Assembly: GCA_032353305.1 (NCBI GenBank)
Contig: JAUCNG010425575.1
Span: forward strand, 1-15,694
DNA from: Cephalothrix spiralis
Lineage: Eukaryota; Nemertea; Palaeonemertea; Archinemertea; Cephalotrichidae
Direction: 5' to 3'
DNA: 15,694 nucleotides
Part shown: positions 15,477-15,694 of the stretch, one piece after another
How the letters are laid out: each line of letters opens with the position of its first letter
Numbering within the stretch: position 1 is the first letter of the stretch
The notes under the pieces: generated by a model
What the model saw: the letters and a program-made list of their open reading frames with translations, nothing else
Told to the model about the DNA's origin: nothing
The model's database searches: none
Program-made: the position numbers and the translations under genes

Positions 15477-15694
15477 AATATACCCAACGTGGACTGCTCC
15501 TTCGATGAAAATTGATTTGTAAGGATAGAAATAGTACCCGAGTCAGCATTCTCACTTGTCAAAGCCTCTCCCATCATAGCACCTGCTGTCCAAGGCTCTG
15601 ACCCAATCGTACACAACTTTCTTTGATTTTCATTTTAAATGATATGCGGCCACTGATTGGTCAAACGATTCACGTGACCCTTTTAACATAATCG
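15477..15694. promoter_or_regulatory. CCAAT and CACGTG motifs at right edge
   Basis: GATTGGTCAAA (15655-15665, an inverted CCAAT box) is followed six bases later by CACGTGACC (15671-15679). The same pair of motifs, with ATTGGTCAAA identical, occurs at the left edge of the window in different order. It may be a proximal promoter of a gene beyond the window. Before it, DNA at 15555-15625 is less AT-rich and has a short minus-strand open frame. No gene can be supported. Confidence 0.25.

Overview
The window looks like non-coding nuclear DNA from a marine invertebrate animal. It is AT-rich, with no operons, no ribosome binding sites and no long reading frame. It is full of small DNA-transposon relics, minisatellites and a tRNA-derived SINE of metazoan type. 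The palindrome TAGGCCTA, which I associate with echinoderm, hemichordate, tunicate and mollusc genomes, occurs four times between 9.7 and 13.6 kb. I cannot name the species. No protein-coding gene can be identified with confidence. The longest open frames are about as long as chance predicts for this base composition. A few short stretches look more exon-like because GC rises and splice signals are plausible: 1587-1712 (+), 9222-9413 (+), 14952-15018 (+), the start of a secreted-type peptide at 15387-15476 (+), and a possible 3' terminal exon at 440-685 (-).

Layout. 1-2100 is mostly unique AT-rich DNA, with paired CACGTG sites and a CCAAT box at the left edge and two exon candidates. 2126-2250 is an element of two interlocked inverted repeats. 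3030-3297 is a minus-strand SINE with a tRNA-Met-like head; a second fragment of it lies at 7169-7244. 4707-4763 is one copy of a dispersed family repeated near 11316-11344 (inverted) and 11578-11599. 5909-6184 is a tandem duplication. 6543-7166 is a composite of a TA-flanked MITE and a nested foldback, bracketed by inverted minisatellite tracts. 7247-7603 is a 206-bp duplication whose two copies each carry a CRE palindrome and an E2F-like site, around a 40-bp TA palindrome. 8242-8501 is a long foldback MITE. 8901-9210 is a further duplication around an hAT-like terminus. 9907-10801 is a complete non-autonomous piggyBac-like element with TTAA duplications. 11951-12290 is a cluster of small perfect tandem duplications. 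13053-13335 is a second, inverted member of the TA-MITE family. 13590-13965 is a foldback minisatellite. 14440-14692 is a minisatellite built of TTC/GAA inverted pairs. The right edge again carries CCAAT and CACGTG motifs.

How it fits together. This is a mobile-element graveyard rather than a gene system. Its most unusual property is the enrichment of the perfect CRE palindrome TGACGTCA: eight copies in 15.7 kb, six of them inside members of three different repeat families. Whether these are regulatory sites spread by transposition or simply parts of element structure cannot be decided from sequence alone.
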